NCBI GenBank assembly: GCA_029204225.1
Contig: CM055110.1
Span: 19,946,410 to 20,010,409 of the forward strand
Source of the DNA: Diphasiastrum complanatum
Taxonomy: Eukaryota > Streptophyta > Lycopodiopsida > Lycopodiales > Lycopodiaceae
Length of the DNA: 64,000 bases
Direction: 5' to 3'
The position numbers were made by a program, and so were the translations under genes. The notes beneath the pieces were generated by a model that saw only the letters and a program-made list of their open reading frames with translations, had not been told where the DNA came from and ran no database searches. Positions 20,146 to 32,706 of this stretch are shown here, one piece after another (position 1 is the first letter of the stretch; every line of letters begins with the position of its first letter).

Positions 20146-20940
20146 AAACTTGAAACAACCCTTAGTCTTAGTTCTTCGGATCACCCAGAATCTGATGGGC
20201 AGACAGAACGAGTCAATCAAACGTTGGAGGATATGCTTAGAGCATATGTTTCTCACCGACAATCTGATTGGGAAAAGTATCTCCCTTTGGTTGAGTTCGC
20301 ACACGATAGTGCTAAGCATTCTGCCACCGGATTCAGTCCTTTTATGCTGATGTATGGCTTTCAACCGCGTTCTCCAGTTTCTGTCGTTCTCAAAGGTCTC
20401 AAGGTGCAAGCTGCAGTAGATTTCCTGCAAGATATGCAAGAAATGCTGCTAGTGGCCAAAGAAAGCATGAAAACCGCTCAGGATAGAGCTCAGTTTTATG
20501 CTAACCACGGTCGATCACCTCGGGATATTGAGGTCGGAACCTGGGTGTATCGTAAAATCCCTAAGGATTCGAAGGTACTCCGGACGGAAAAACGCCATAA
20601 GCTATCTCCTCGATATAGCGGACCTTATAAGGTTGTAAAGAAAATCAACCCGGTCACGTATCAACTAGATTTTTCGATTGGGGTTGGGGTTCATCCTGTT
20701 TTCCATGTAAGTCGTTTAAAAGAACAACTTAGTAGGAAGGATTCCCTAATTCCGGGAGGTGAACTAGTTGAGCTCGAGGATTTGTCTACCTTTGTGCCTA
20801 ATGTACCTGAAAAAGTTGTGGACGTTCGTCGTCACCAATTGAGAAACGTTTGGTTTCTGAATTTCTCGTACGTTGGAAAGGTAAGACAGATGACGAGGAC
20901 ACCTGGGAGAGAGAGGACTGACTGAACTTCCCTGGCTTGC
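20146..20940 (+). pseudogene. Gypsy-1 integrase C-terminus and chromodomain
   Basis: Core end [17 protein letters not shown] (third catalytic acid), [14 protein letters not shown] and the GPF-like segment [21 protein letters not shown]-terminal chromodomain reads [19 protein letters not shown], but it is reached only after a frameshift near 20845. Chromodomains guide chromovirus integration to heterochromatin. Confidence 0.83.
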
Positions 20941-20961
20941 TCCCATTAGGAGGAGACTCTT

Positions 20962-20975
20962 AAAGGGGGAGGGAA
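20962..20975 (+). other. Gypsy-1 polypurine tract
   Basis: AAAGGGGGAGGGAA directly before the 3' LTR; priming site for plus-strand DNA. Confidence 0.88.
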
Positions 20976-21504
20976 TGTTACGTACCCATAAGGGTACGCA
21001 ACAGGAAACTTGAGGTGACGGTCCCAGTTATGGGACAGAACGCTGATCTGGAGCTATAGGTCTTTTGGGTGCCACGTGTCAATGTCTCATTGGCACGCGG
21101 TGACTCGTTGTTATGGACCCGCATCAGTGTACACAACTGCCGCATGTCGTTAGTCATGCGTGACTCCTATGGAGGGAGATGACCCACCTGGACTATGTAT
21201 ATAGTAGAGGTGGATCTCCATGAGCGGGGTATTCATTCTCTCCTGGAGAATGAAGAGCTCTTCCACTGGTGGTCAGGTCAGGACGAGTATCTAGGCCTCA
21301 GGATGTAGGTAGGTGAGGGTCGAGGGTAAGGCATGGTGGTATGGGACACCATGGCTTACATGAGATCCGAGCTTGCTTGATGGTGGTCTGTAGCTCCAGT
21401 GCACAGGGGTGAGGTGGCAGTACCTCTACGGTTGGGTGGTAACGTAGCGTTCGTCACTTGTTTGTACTTTAGCAATGACCGGCATGACGATGGGGATTCT
21501 AACA
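20976..21504 (+). repeat. Gypsy-1 3' LTR
   Basis: 529 bp, near-identical to 14365-14881 with the same terminal hairpin and TG...CA ends. Confidence 0.95.
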
Positions 21505-22548
21505 CGCTCCCACCACCCTCTCTGATAACGCTTTCCTCTCTGTTGCTATTGACCACCTTCCACCCCCCCCCAATCACCGTCCCACCCCACGCTTACTCGT
21601 GAACTTAGATACACATTCATCCCTTACCCCCATAGCCTTATATGCAACAGAGACATGGTGTACCGGTCTTTCCTCGTCACACTAGGCTAGTATCTCAAGA
21701 TTACAGACTATCATGTTAGCTCGTATGATTTGGGCGAAGCCCTTTTTTCCACACAAGATCCTCCTTGCCGAGTTTGTTGTTCCTACCTATACAGATAGAT
21801 GCAATTTTGCAGCTTATCTCATAGAGTTCAAGCACTTCTAGATGTAGAGGGGATATATACAAAGATAGCACTCGCTTCTTCACACTATCTTCATGATCAG
21901 GGCTACAGGTTGTCATGGTTTTCTCAAGCATCCCACCTCTTCCTTGAGTCATTTGGTATCTCTATTATAGATCTTCTCATGGGCACTCGCCAATACATTA
22001 GACGCTTTTGATATAGGACATATCTTCATCGTACATGGGCACGTATACCAGACAACTTAGCAGACTCATCACAGCTCTCAATCTCATATTACCTCTTTCT
22101 TCTCTAGGAGAAGACCACGCTGGGACCCAGATTTTGATGATGAGATGGGTGATGATACACATCCATAGAGAACAAAGACAGCGCACCATTTATAGTCACA
22201 GTTATGCCGCAGTTCGAGCTATATGTACTATCATGAGGGGACATACTCCTCATCCTCCTAGCCAATGTTAGCGTCCATCTGAGCTACCTCACATCGCAGC
22301 TCGCATCACATCCTTCTTCCTCAGCAGCAGATCATGATGATAGTGATATTGATGTTGCTATACCTCACTTTGTATATCTAGCAGCATTGTACTCATACAT
22401 ATCTCACTCATTTCAGTTCATACTATTTAGTTATGTTGTTTTTTTTGCTACGATTTTGGAGACATTTTCATACGCTCCTACTGATACCACACACTTGACA
22501 TATATATTACTAGTCTTATATGCCTTTTGGCATGGAAAAGACATAATA

Positions 22549-22551
<3 letters not shown>
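21505..22551 (+). mobile_element. LINE-E, 3' segment
   Basis: Resumes directly after gypsy-1. The first ~120 bases are endonuclease-end/linker-like, then LTPIALYATETWCTGLSSSH and RLQTIMLARMIWAKPF, which match the thumb of LINE-C. RT itself is therefore deleted from this copy. The acidic C-terminal tail trace (DPDFDDEMGDD near 22120) follows without a recognisable CCHC. Then come the 3' UTR, stem-loop (22522-22542) and ACATAATAAAGC tail. Confidence 0.8.

Positions 22552-22610
<59 letters not shown>
22552..22610 (+). repeat. (TC)n(AC)n tract at the HCAR splice acceptor
   Basis: TC run 22552-22596 followed by AC units to 22610. It is the LINE-E tail and also the pyrimidine-rich stretch before the AG at 22614-22615 that precedes the first visible HCAR exon. 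Confidence 0.92.
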
Positions 22611-22611
<1 letters not shown>

Positions 22612-22615
22612 AAAG

Positions 22616-25495
22616 GTTGATCATGCACTGCAGGATCTTGTGGTGGGTTATATGGGGGTTCCAAAATATGCCAACTTGGGCATGACACAGCATCCGCAAT
22701 ACGTTACAATTAGGTCAGGTATCAGTGCAGTTGTTTGTGCATTTCATGTTTTTTGTAGATAACTTCATTTTGGGAGGACAAATAAGACCACTTTGCACTG
22801 GATTGATATATAGTTTATGGCTCAAAAGAACTGCATGCTAAAGGTTATCGTATCTTATGATCATTTTTGGGAGCAATAGAGGATTGTGTGATTTGTAATC
22901 TGTAAATTCACTAGCATGGTAACTCTTTGACATTAAATAGTGGCAACAGCAAAATGCTACGTATATCTAGAGCCTGCAATTCTTTACTTGTGAGACTTAC
23001 CTCTGCTATTTCTGACATGAGTATAGCAGTGGATTATATAACTGCTCAGCAATTTGCTCTTCTGAAGTGACTTAATTGAGACTTCCATCATCCATTCAGA
23101 AATGAGCGAGGAAAGGAAATGCTGGATTTGGTGCGACATCTTCTAGAGATTTCTCCTCCTGTTAGCAGTGTATGCCCAAGACCGTTACACATATTTTACT
23201 GGCTTATGATCCTGGTCTCCTAGAAGATTTTCTAGTTCCAAGCTTAATGAAATCTTTTCAGATGAATATGTTTCTTTGAATTTCCTTTTTCCTTTCTAGA
23301 ATGTCATACATTTATGTCGCCTAACATATAAGAAATATCACCTCATAAAGTTTATATTGTACAATTGAAATAAAGATGTCAATGATTGCCTTTAGCAATC
23401 AACCAATTTTAAGTGACTCTGCAAGGGTTGCACTTTAACAACTGGTATGCAGTGATAGCAAAAATTGCACTAAGAAATTGCTTATGCAGGGAAATCGTGC
23501 TCCTTTTGTCATGGAAACAGTGAAGGCAGATGATAAAGCTAAGTTTGGTATGTGTGCATTTTTCCATGTTTAGAAATGTTCAAGCTTATCTGAAAATAAA
23601 GAATGTGTATTTGAGATTATCTTTTGTTGACAAGCAAAAAAAATCCCGTGTAGAATAATGAGTTGTACTGTCTTTTACTTCATTAGGTACAAGCAAAACC
23701 AAGCCACTGCCCCGTTTTCTTGGACATGCACTTGCATTCATTCTCAGCTTGGTAAGTCTTTTACAGCTTTCCTAGCAGATGAATACTTCACGTACTGATT
23801 TTGCCATTAATGTTGTTCCTTTTTCTAATTCCAACCTAAGACGCTCTTTGTTTCATAACCCTGTTGCAGCTGCCTACTTAGCCTTTCCTTCCATTTGAGA
23901 TTCTGTTGTGGGACGCTGTTACTTTCCTTTGTACTCCAGGCCTTAATTGAAGGACATTTTCCACTTTTTCAGCCTATCATAATTACATCCTGATAAAGAC
24001 TTCTGACATGCTATCCATCAACACCACCGATATAACTATTTTGAGCATCAAAGTCCCAAAAAATTTGGTACAAATAAGTGATTCATGCATTCCAAGCCAG
24101 CATTTGAGTGGCATGAACATCCAACTGGAGTAATCATTGCATCCCTTTGTGAGTTGTGCAAAACAACTAGCAGATGCATCTTTAACATCCTAGGACGTGA
24201 GTTTGACTTCGATGCAAAAGTTATGCTGATCAAATCATGCTTACACAAGCCATGAATATCTTAATGACTTTCGAGATTCAGAGTTCTAGGATGCTAGCAA
24301 TGTGCCATCATAAACATAAACTTGTACTTTCTTTACAATTCGGCAATACAACACTAAGAATAGAATACCTGCTCTCATGAACTAACAAAGAACACAGTCG
24401 ATGCTGTCCATGATTACGTTGCTGCAACCTAAGCAGAACCACATGCTATAGTCCATGCCATTCTCATGCCTTAATTTTGCTCTCCCACGGTCTGTATATA
24501 TGCTTCTAAGGTAGCTTGTTGATACTCACTGCTACCGTCATGTAGTCATGCATTGCCTAAATTTGCATAATTTACATTAATTGCCTACCCATCTTCTGAA
24601 CTCACCGACCAGCCAACTAACTGGAAATAAGCGAGGAACTAACTAACAGCAGAAACGGCCTGTAGGCTAGTGTGCGACTTCCCAAACAGGTATCATTAGA
24701 GTATTCCAACACTCACGGGTCTCAGCAAAACTACTTCAACTCAGAGACAGTGACTTGTGAATGTGAATAAAGGACTGTAAAACTTGGGGCAGGATGACTA
24801 AATGTCATGGAAATATGAGTATCCTAATATCTACTAGACATTGACTTCAATAATATGTGGAGGCTGCTTGTGTCATACATGCATATTAGGAAGAGAATAG
24901 ATTGATATGTACGTAGAAAGATATCTCATGCAAGCATTTGACACCATATATAGGGGCCAAGACCCAAATTAATTGATGGTAATTGTTCCAAAGCAAGCAG
25001 TGGCTATAAAAAGTCAGTCGCATTCCAATCGCCGGTTGTTTTTAGCCACTGAGGGGTCTTGCAATCAGAAGAGAGAAGACCTATTGTTGTTGCATGTTCT
25101 GTGTATGTAACATTACTTTTACTCTATATGATTGATTAGCAATCTAAACCTGGATCTAATCTCTAGCTTGAGGATGATACATCAATCACTCGGATCTTCA
25201 GATTGGCCCTAAAGGCTTGGAGTTTGCGCGCTACTCCTTGGACTATCACACCATTCGCAATTATTTACATGTGCATCGAGTGTGGGGAAACTCTCGGTAA
25301 TCTCCTTAGATAAGCTTCAAATTTTCTCGGAACACTGCATTCATCGGAAAGTATTTATTGCTTGCTAACTGAATGTGCTACTATTCATCTTGTAGGGCAG
25401 AGCAACACATCCCTTCATATGCAAAGAAACTTGTCGCTATGTACAATACAAATGGTGAAGTTGATAAGTTACTCGAAAAAAAGAGCGAGATCTAA
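22616..25495 (+). CDS. HCAR: 7-hydroxymethyl chlorophyll a reductase, C-terminal exons
   Basis: HCAR is a chloroplast FAD/Fe-S enzyme that reduces 7-hydroxymethyl chlorophyll a to chlorophyll a in the chlorophyll cycle. Six exons join in phase: 22616-22713, 23100-23169, 23490-23547, 23687-23751, 25202-25296 and 25396-25495 (TAA 25493-25495), giving about 161 residues. Landmarks: DLVVGYMGVPKY, HPQYVTIR, NERGKEMLDLV, ETVKADDKAKFG, GPKGLEFARYSLDYHTIRN and HIPSYAKKLV. All introns have GT-AG ends. The plant enzyme is about 460 residues, so the N-terminal ~300, with the cysteine clusters, lie left of the window beyond the LINE array. The first exon start is uncertain: AG at 22614-22615, or a stronger AG at 22632-22633, phase 0 both ways. 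Identification is from remembered family motifs. Confidence 0.88.
23752..25201 (+). other. HCAR intron, 1.45 kb
   Basis: Between donor GTAAGT (23752) and acceptor CTTCAG (ends 25201). No gene or recognisable element seen inside. Confidence 0.7.
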
Positions 25496-28400
25496 GGTGT
25501 TGTGCAACATAGAATGGGTGCCTATGACGCTCCTGATCTAGCTTTTACACTTAGTGCTGTGCTTCTAAGAATCTTACTTGTAGCATCCTTGAAAATCCTA
25601 TCTCGCATTCATTATGAAGAGAAGTTGAACAGTGCCGAGCTTAAAAAGCCTCACTTGAAAGGAATTCAAGTTTAACATACCCAATGTAAAATCACCTGCT
25701 TTAAATCAAGTGGTAATGTTGTGCTAAAATATAAAGAGATCTGTAAGTAAAAAAGCACAGCTTGTCATGGTAGTTGGTTTATCATACTACGTGGAAAACA
25801 TATAGAAGGTTTAGCAAACATACTACACTGATTTCGGTTTGAAGTAGCGCTTCCACTTGATATATTGTGTACCTAATAGCGCAAGGACGACCAAAAGCCA
25901 ATTTTTGTTGGGGGCAGCAACTAACGATATTATTAACTTATGAATAATAAATACAACTCCCAAGAGGAAACGTTTCTAGTACAAACTCATAATATGGGAG
26001 GGTGTCAATTAATGTGCTCCAAAAAGAACTCAAAACTTGTGTACCAAGAGTTAGGATGGCACAACATACAGGTAGGCCCAAAGGAAAAACTCTATAGGTA
26101 CACCTCATTCAGGGTGTCGTCACATATCAAAACTACATCGATAATAGTGAAATAGCCAAGTGCATATGCTATAGAACCTTATAACTACATAGTCTTGTAT
26201 TTATAAATGTTGATGTAGTGTCTCGTTGTTCTTGCAAGCAACTATAGCTACATAACACCCTACAAGTGCGGTATAACTCTATAAATATAAAAAAAATCAT
26301 ATGAAAATAGAACTTCACTCCATTCCAAATAGCTATAGCACCATAATAACCTTGGGGCCCGCCCACCCACTACATGCTCAATACTTGACAAATAATGTGT
26401 TTTAATCTATAGTGCTCTTAAAAGTGTGGCATTCAAATAGTGATGCCATTGACATACAGGAGGGACATGCTCGGTGTTATTCTGCACATCAAGATCTCTG
26501 GCATGTACTTGTGGAGAAAATCTTTCGAAAAACATGATGAATACCCCTTTTGTGGATCCTAGTTGTAAGTCGTTAGCAGATCATGATATATATCCAATGA
26601 TGTCCTTCTCATTGTTGATTCCAAGTTAGAATGTTTTGAAATTTGCATTGACAATATCAATTTTCAAATTGTGTTTAGAAACATCTCTAGCATTGTAGGG
26701 TTGCTTGTGTGAAATCCCCTAGAAATCATATTATCCAATCACTATCAAGGATAGCTCTTGCAAGTCATGAAATTGCATATAACAAATTTGTTCACCAAAC
26801 AATTCTACAAAATAGTATATCCACTAAAGTGATAATGCAAAGCAGAAATATGATTTACAACATGGAAAAAAAAAGTATCATAGAAGATTGTTTGAAACAT
26901 CAAGTAAATGCCTAATGAAATTTCCTAGTAGACACATGCCCTATGTTTTATCATTATTTGAATTTTCAAACTAAGTTCTCATCATTCCCAACCACATGAG
27001 TTTCTTTATATTGGAGTTGTGTCACATCTTCATCTCTTTTAGTTTCAAAATACTGCCTACACACAGGGCTTCACTTTCACTATTATCTCAAATAACTCCA
27101 CTCATAGAGACAGGTTCATGATTCACACTATGTACTTATTATATTGCACCAATGTGATATATCATCCATTTAAGCGGATTTCAATGACATAAGTTGTGTC
27201 CAAACCATGTCTATATTTAGCATGAGGATCAGTGTTGATTTGTTGAGAGAAGTTCGAAAGTGGATTCACAAAATTCTGGTTACAGCATTCAAAATTGTGG
27301 TAGAGTGTTCTTCTACAAGGTGATTTTGGATTAAAGATGCTGAAATTTAATGTGACTTCATTCGTAATTTCCTGTTTCTTGAGAAAGCTTTCCATTTGAA
27401 GTAGAATGATTTGCGGAGTAGATTCACTCTTGTCTAAATCTATTTTTTTTGGATGAATAATTTACATGTACCCATATTGTTTTGGACAGATTAGATTCAG
27501 ATTTAGTTGCAGAATGTTTGTTTATAAATTGGTGAGGAATCAATTTATCTTGACTGAATAAACTAACTGTAGCTGGAAATCTTGAGTTTAATGATTGCAC
27601 GTTGAGGATTTGAATTTTTCCAAAACTAGTCCTCTTGTGATTCATGCAAACTGAAAACATAGAATGGATATTGTAAGTTACTAATTCTCTAGTTGTAGCA
27701 GATTGAGATGTGGATAAAAGATTGTTCCTACAGTTTGAAATTAATTACTCCATGTAGATGTCATTGTGATTTTGGTGGTCTTGCTTTTGGGGAGAAAGTA
27801 GGAAAGAAATCGTAATCCTTGGGAATAGTTGATGCATACAGCCTGAGTCTGGGATAAAAAACCTTCTCTTGGGAATTGCTTGGCACCTCTTTTGGAGAGA
27901 GTGAAACCCTGTAATATGAGCGACAGTATGCTAGGTTTTTGCAAACCTGCTGTTCAGCTTGGTTCCTCCTTTGGACTTGAATCCTTAGATCATGATCAGG
28001 AGCTGTGTAGGCCGTTGGTCGTTTGAGGGACGGGAACTACTGCTCCTTGAAAGAAAACCAGTGGGTCCTCTTCTTGTTTCGGAGAACCTAGAAGTTGTGT
28101 GTGCATGTTGTGATCTTGAGGAGTGCAGTTGTACAGACAATTTGTTCTCCTTCAAAACTCGTTTTTGAATCCCTGAACTTTACGACTGATGCTAAGAGAC
28201 TGTTGGACAACTAGAACGTCTCTTGAGGGAATGGTGATGGTCTTGTAGCTTGGTGCTGCAGCTCATTTTCCCTTTCTTTTTCGGCCTTCAAGAGTGGTTG
28301 GAATCGCGCCTCTCCTGCTATGGAATAGGTTGTGAAGCATCATCTGGAAGGCAGCATGATCTGCCTGTGGCGGCTATGTGGAAGGAGAATTCCTTGTTTC

Positions 28401-29339
28401 TTTGTTCCTTGTGAACGAGATTAGGGTTTGTTTGTGCCTGGTCCTTTCAAACTCTTTTTGGGGTTTTAAAAATCTCAAGTGGTTTTATGCATAGGCCTTT
28501 CCGAAGATCTGCCTCCTTGTGGTAATGCGTGACGATCTATTTGCAATGGTTATTTGTTGCATTACTTGGAAATATAAAGTCTTTGCAAAATTATAACTGC
28601 GATCAAAGCAATGGTTTTTCGGTAAGGTGATTTTTTGAGCAAATCCATCTAGGCCGACAATTGAGAATGGAATTATCTATTCTTTCGACCTTAACCAGGA
28701 GGATGTTTGGAGAATAATGTTTATTATCCTAATAGCTAGGTCTATGTGATTGATCCATGGATTTAGGATAGATTCCAGGCAAGTACTCTGCTACTGGAAA
28801 TTTGATTTCCTGGTATTGTGCTATTTATCCACTTAACTCTGGAGTATTGGTACTCCCAGTAAATTGAGTAATTCGACACTTAGACATTTGAGATTTCTAA
28901 ATCATTGGCAATTGACTTGAGTAATTGGATTACTCTTGATTAGAAGTCAATTGGCTGAATAAGCAGCGTGAATAGAATTCACCAGGAATTGTTTATTTTG
29001 ATTTATATTGCTTATAAGACGCATGATTTGTGAGTCATTAGAATTCATCTATTAGAGTTGTGTGCATAGAATATCGTAGATTTTTTATATAGAATATTTC
29101 TTGAATGAGGAATATATCCAAGTTATTGAAAAAATCATACACTCACAGAAAGATGCTGAATCGAAGCATATAGTAGATCATTGGCAAGCTAATTTTCCTA
29201 CGAAAATTCATGCACAGTTACTACTTACTTGAATGATATAACCAAAACAAGAAATGCAACAAAATGATACTTATTACCTAAAAATACGGAGCACACACAA
29301 TAAAAGAGACATACAACATACATAGACAAAGAAAAAACA

Positions 29340-29343
<4 letters not shown>
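25496..29343. other. HCAR 3' UTR and intergenic sequence, no gene seen
   Basis: AT-rich; possible polyadenylation context AATAAATAC near 25946. Only short scattered ORFs with no recognisable motif on either strand. Confidence 0.55.

Positions 29344-29390
<47 letters not shown>
29344..29390 (-). repeat. (GA)n microsatellite without LINE
   Basis: A pure GA run, i.e. (TC)n on the minus strand. No LINE 3' stem-loop or UTR on either side. Confidence 0.95.
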
Positions 29391-29391
<1 letters not shown>

Positions 29392-31476
29392 AGGCCCAAG
29401 GCACTGTAGATCAAAGCTCCTCTTGACAAGTCAAGATCAAAATCTTTTAATTTCCTTTATTCATAAACCAACAAGAAAAAACATAGCTGAAAAGTACACA
29501 CAATACTAGAAAGCACCGTAAAGCAGAACATATTTCAAGACATCCAGCTGGTACCTGCCACCATCCCACCACACAAAATCGCACAAGTTAGCACAGTGAG
29601 GAAGACAAGTGTCAACATTGAATGTCAGTTGTTATCCATGTACAAAATAGGTTAAGCTCAACTAATCAGCTTGCAGTGTAGATAAAGTATTTTACAGTCC
29701 GATCTTCCCTTACTAACAGTTATTTAAAGTGATAGGCCTAACCATATCGATATCGTATCAAAGCGAGTGTCATATTGATCAGTTTGATGGTTTAGGTTCC
29801 TATCTTTTATTTGAACAAGTATACTATAATGCATTTTAGAAAAGAGCAGTAAAATATAGTGCAAACTACTAACATATAAGTAGCTTGGACCAGCACATGA
29901 AATTTGGGGCAAATCCATGCCATACCAAAATTCCTATGAACCTTGATCGTGATTTAATATGCAGTCAGGTACAATACTCGTTTTAATAAACAAAGGCCTT
30001 TATTTATGTCGTCTATGAGGACGATTGTTTATACTATAAAAAAATTTCTTAAGTATGCTACGTTCAAGCATGTCATAGATGAGGGTAATTGTCAAGCATT
30101 TTGTCATTCTCTAAAGCATTCAATGTACCCAATTTTGAAGCTTCTATCTTAAAGCAACGCCAAAATACGTGAGAAACACCAACCTGAATGGTCGACACAA
30201 GCGATTTTTGTGAACTGGCCATATAAGCTTTTGAGTGCCTTTGAGAATTTTCAAAGTCCGTATGCAAGTCTGTGTATAGCATTACATATTAATGCACACA
30301 ATAGATATATTATGGTTGTGATCCATACTATCTTGTATAACCCATTATCGAAGCATTATGGTAAACGTTCAGGTAGTAGAGATCATACCTTTTCTTTTCG
30401 TATGTTGGAAACCGATGATATAAAGCTTAAAACTCGTGCAACCTTGCTGCTATACTATTGAAAGCCAAATATGATAGCAAATATAGTTATGGCATATACG
30501 TATCTCAAGTGTGTGATAATACAAATCATACATTTAAAAATTATCAAGAGAGCTCATCGCTGGAAAGTGGAGTGAGAAAGTTATATCGCGATATACTTCT
30601 CCATACCAAATTATCTAAAGAGCTACCCTACTATATGTAGGATAGTATGCAATAGGCAGTGCTGAGCTGCGATGAGCGCTCTTGAAGAGTGGGTACCTCA
30701 TGTATCTTACATGCAAGCATACATAAAGAGAGCAAACTCTCCTCTGGTCAGCGATAGCTTGTGGGATCGCGATTGGGCAGATTATATATACCCTACAGAG
30801 CAGCGACTGGCAATGTATATTGTCTACCAAATATATTTCTGGCCAGCGATTGATGATATTCATTTATAAACAAGATATCTGGCCAACGATGGCATAGCCA
30901 ATCACCTTAGCCAGCGATGCATAAACACATATGAATGGATGCAAGAAAACCATATCTGAGCAATGATTGCCATATAGCAAACGTGGTACCTCATACAAAC
31001 TCTTTATTAAAAGTAATAACCTATACTGCGATGTAGTAGGCAGTGAAAGGGCGCCTTCCAAAACTTATGCAATATGCTTGTTTAATACACATTCTGATAG
31101 CAAGAATAAAGAAGAGTTGAATACACATACCGTGTGCACAGTAGAACCGTCTCCAAAGGTAGGAGGAAGGGCGCAGAGAGCTCCAAAACTGTCTTGCCTG
31201 AAGAGTAGAAGGAGGAGAGTGCAAGTAAGCATGGGAAGAGAGTGCAAGAAAGCGTGGGAGGAGAAGATAAAGCGCCTCACCACTAATATAGATGCAATCA
31301 AATGAAAGTAAAGTGGCCATTTATAGTTGTAGGATGAGAGGCAGGTGATCTTGACCTTTGGAAACGCCATAAATGTAGTTGGAGGCTTAAATTTTCTCAC
31401 CAAAAAACTTTCTAAGGGTCATATACCTTCCAAGGTTTACAATATCAAGTAGAAAAAATAAAGTAGAGTACCATCC

Positions 31477-31478
<2 letters not shown>
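29391..31478. other. Intergenic sequence with a degenerate GCCAGCGAT motif cluster
   Basis: No gene recognised. Variants of GG(C/T)CA(G/A)CGAT recur at about 30746, 30841, 30881 and 30910, with further partial copies, suggesting a decayed short repeat. Confidence 0.4.

Positions 31479-31554
<76 letters not shown>
31479..31554 (-). repeat. (GA)38, i.e. (TC)n tail of LINE-F on the minus strand
   Basis: Lies directly downstream (minus strand) of the LINE-F 3' end. Confidence 0.96.
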
Positions 31555-31558
<4 letters not shown>

Positions 31559-31567
31559 TTTATTAAC

Positions 31568-31588
31568 GTCTTTTCCATTCCAAAAGAC
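31568..31588 (-). promoter_or_regulatory. LINE-F 3' stem-loop
   Basis: GTCTTTT, seven loop bases, AAAAGAC: a perfect 7-bp stem. The second pair is T-A where LINE-B has C-G, a compensatory difference. Confidence 0.7.
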
Positions 31589-31695
31589 ATATAGGACGAA
31601 CAAATACATCAACTAAGTTGGACACAAGACGGATCAGTGTCATCAAAGCAGAAAAAACTAACTAACTAACTAGGAAGAGAGTCATATAGCCAGGA

Positions 31696-32706
31696 TTATA
31701 TGGTACGTAGACCATTTACATGTTCAACTGGGCATCTCTTCATTTCTCTCTCTGATTCTATCTCGGAATTATCATTAACTATAGGCTTTTGATCTACCAG
31801 TCTGATAATACCATCACGATAGATAAGCCGTTTTCCAGTTGATAGAGCTTCTTGTCTTGCCTTCTTACGTTCTTGAACTTGGATGAAGGTAAGATCTTCG
31901 TCCAGGTTGATTTTGGTTTCTCACAATTTGAATCTCTTCCCTAGAACTTCATGCTGGTGAGACACTGATGTGAAGCGGATGACAAGAGTATCTAGGTCCT
32001 TCTTAGGTCGTCATGCAGTTTCCATTCCTTTGCTATGGTGTTGAAGATTTCCTTCCAAAAACTTCTCATCTTCTCGAACAGCATTTTGAGAGTTCGGAAT
32101 ACCTCTAACACGAACATTGAGAGCTTTATGCTCTCGCAGACGGCTCTCAGTGAATGTGGCTGAGATAAGCGAAGGTGAAGGCGGGGATGGAGAGATTATT
32201 GGAGACGAACCTTTAAGCACATCTGCCCATGACTGGACAGCCGTATGATATTGTTCCACCTGATTTTCGAGCTGCTGGATTTTTGTCGAAGTAGCGATTT
32301 GGAAAGAAGCTTCACTTTTTATAACTGCAACTTCGTTCTTGAGTTCTTGAACAGAAGTATCCAACTTCTGAAGATGCAATTGCACTACTAGAAGCAGGGA
32401 ATCATGAGAAGCCAATTGCTCTATGTGATTGTTGAGGTATTCAAATAGACGGAGTTGATCATCCCGAAGAAGTTTGACCAATGCATGCGGAGGGAAAGAA
32501 ACAGGCACTTCTGGAGTGTTTGGAGTCAAGGAAATAGCTACAGTAGTTTCATTATTGTCAAGAATAGGATTTGATGGAGAGATAGGAACCGCAACAGGCA
32601 TAGGAGGAGGGGTAGGTGGATCTGGCTGTAAGGAAGATGTTGAAGCATTGTTGGAAACGGAGGATGGCTCAAAAGTGGTGGCAACGACTCCTTTGCGACA
32701 TGGCAT
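31696..32706 (-). pseudogene. LINE-F ORF1 protein with two internal stops
   Basis: A 337-codon frame from ATG 32706 (MPCRKGVVATTF), homologous to LINE-B and LINE-C ORF1. A Pro/Thr-rich start precedes a coiled coil (~85-145), SWADVLKGSS, an RRM-like block (LNVRVRGIPNSQNAVREDE, later LVIRFTSVS) and the CTD (DEDLTFIQVQERKKARQEA, LIYRDGIIRLVD). In-frame TGA codons at about 32011-32013 and in the linker before the CTD break it; there are no frameshifts. Confidence 0.8.

Larger units (their letters stand above)
14365..21504 (+). mobile_element. Gypsy-1, chromodomain Ty3/gypsy retrotransposon nested in LINE-E
   Basis: 7.14 kb with two LTRs, a Met-tRNA-type primer site, a long leader, one gag-pol frame and a polypurine tract. 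Domain order protease-RT-RNase H-integrase-chromodomain puts it in the Ty3/gypsy (Metaviridae) chromovirus group. Flanking 5-mers are CTCTC (14360-14364) and CGCTC (21505-21509), 4 of 5 identical, a plausible aged target duplication. It interrupts LINE-E between the endonuclease and the post-RT part. Several stops and two frameshifts make it non-autonomous today. Confidence 0.93.

Noticed and set aside
23870-23881. CTGCCTACTTAG after a TTGCAG acceptor as the last HCAR codons
   Set aside because: The exon at 25202 (GPKGLEFARY) joins in phase and matches the family, so the intron runs past this site.
24995-25060. CTATAAAAAG near 25006 as a promoter TATA box
   Set aside because: It lies inside an HCAR intron, upstream of an exon that joins in phase to earlier exons; no transcription start evidence.
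29344-29390. (GA)n run as a minus-strand LINE tail
   Set aside because: The stem-loop and ATAAAGC end that precede every LINE tail here are absent.
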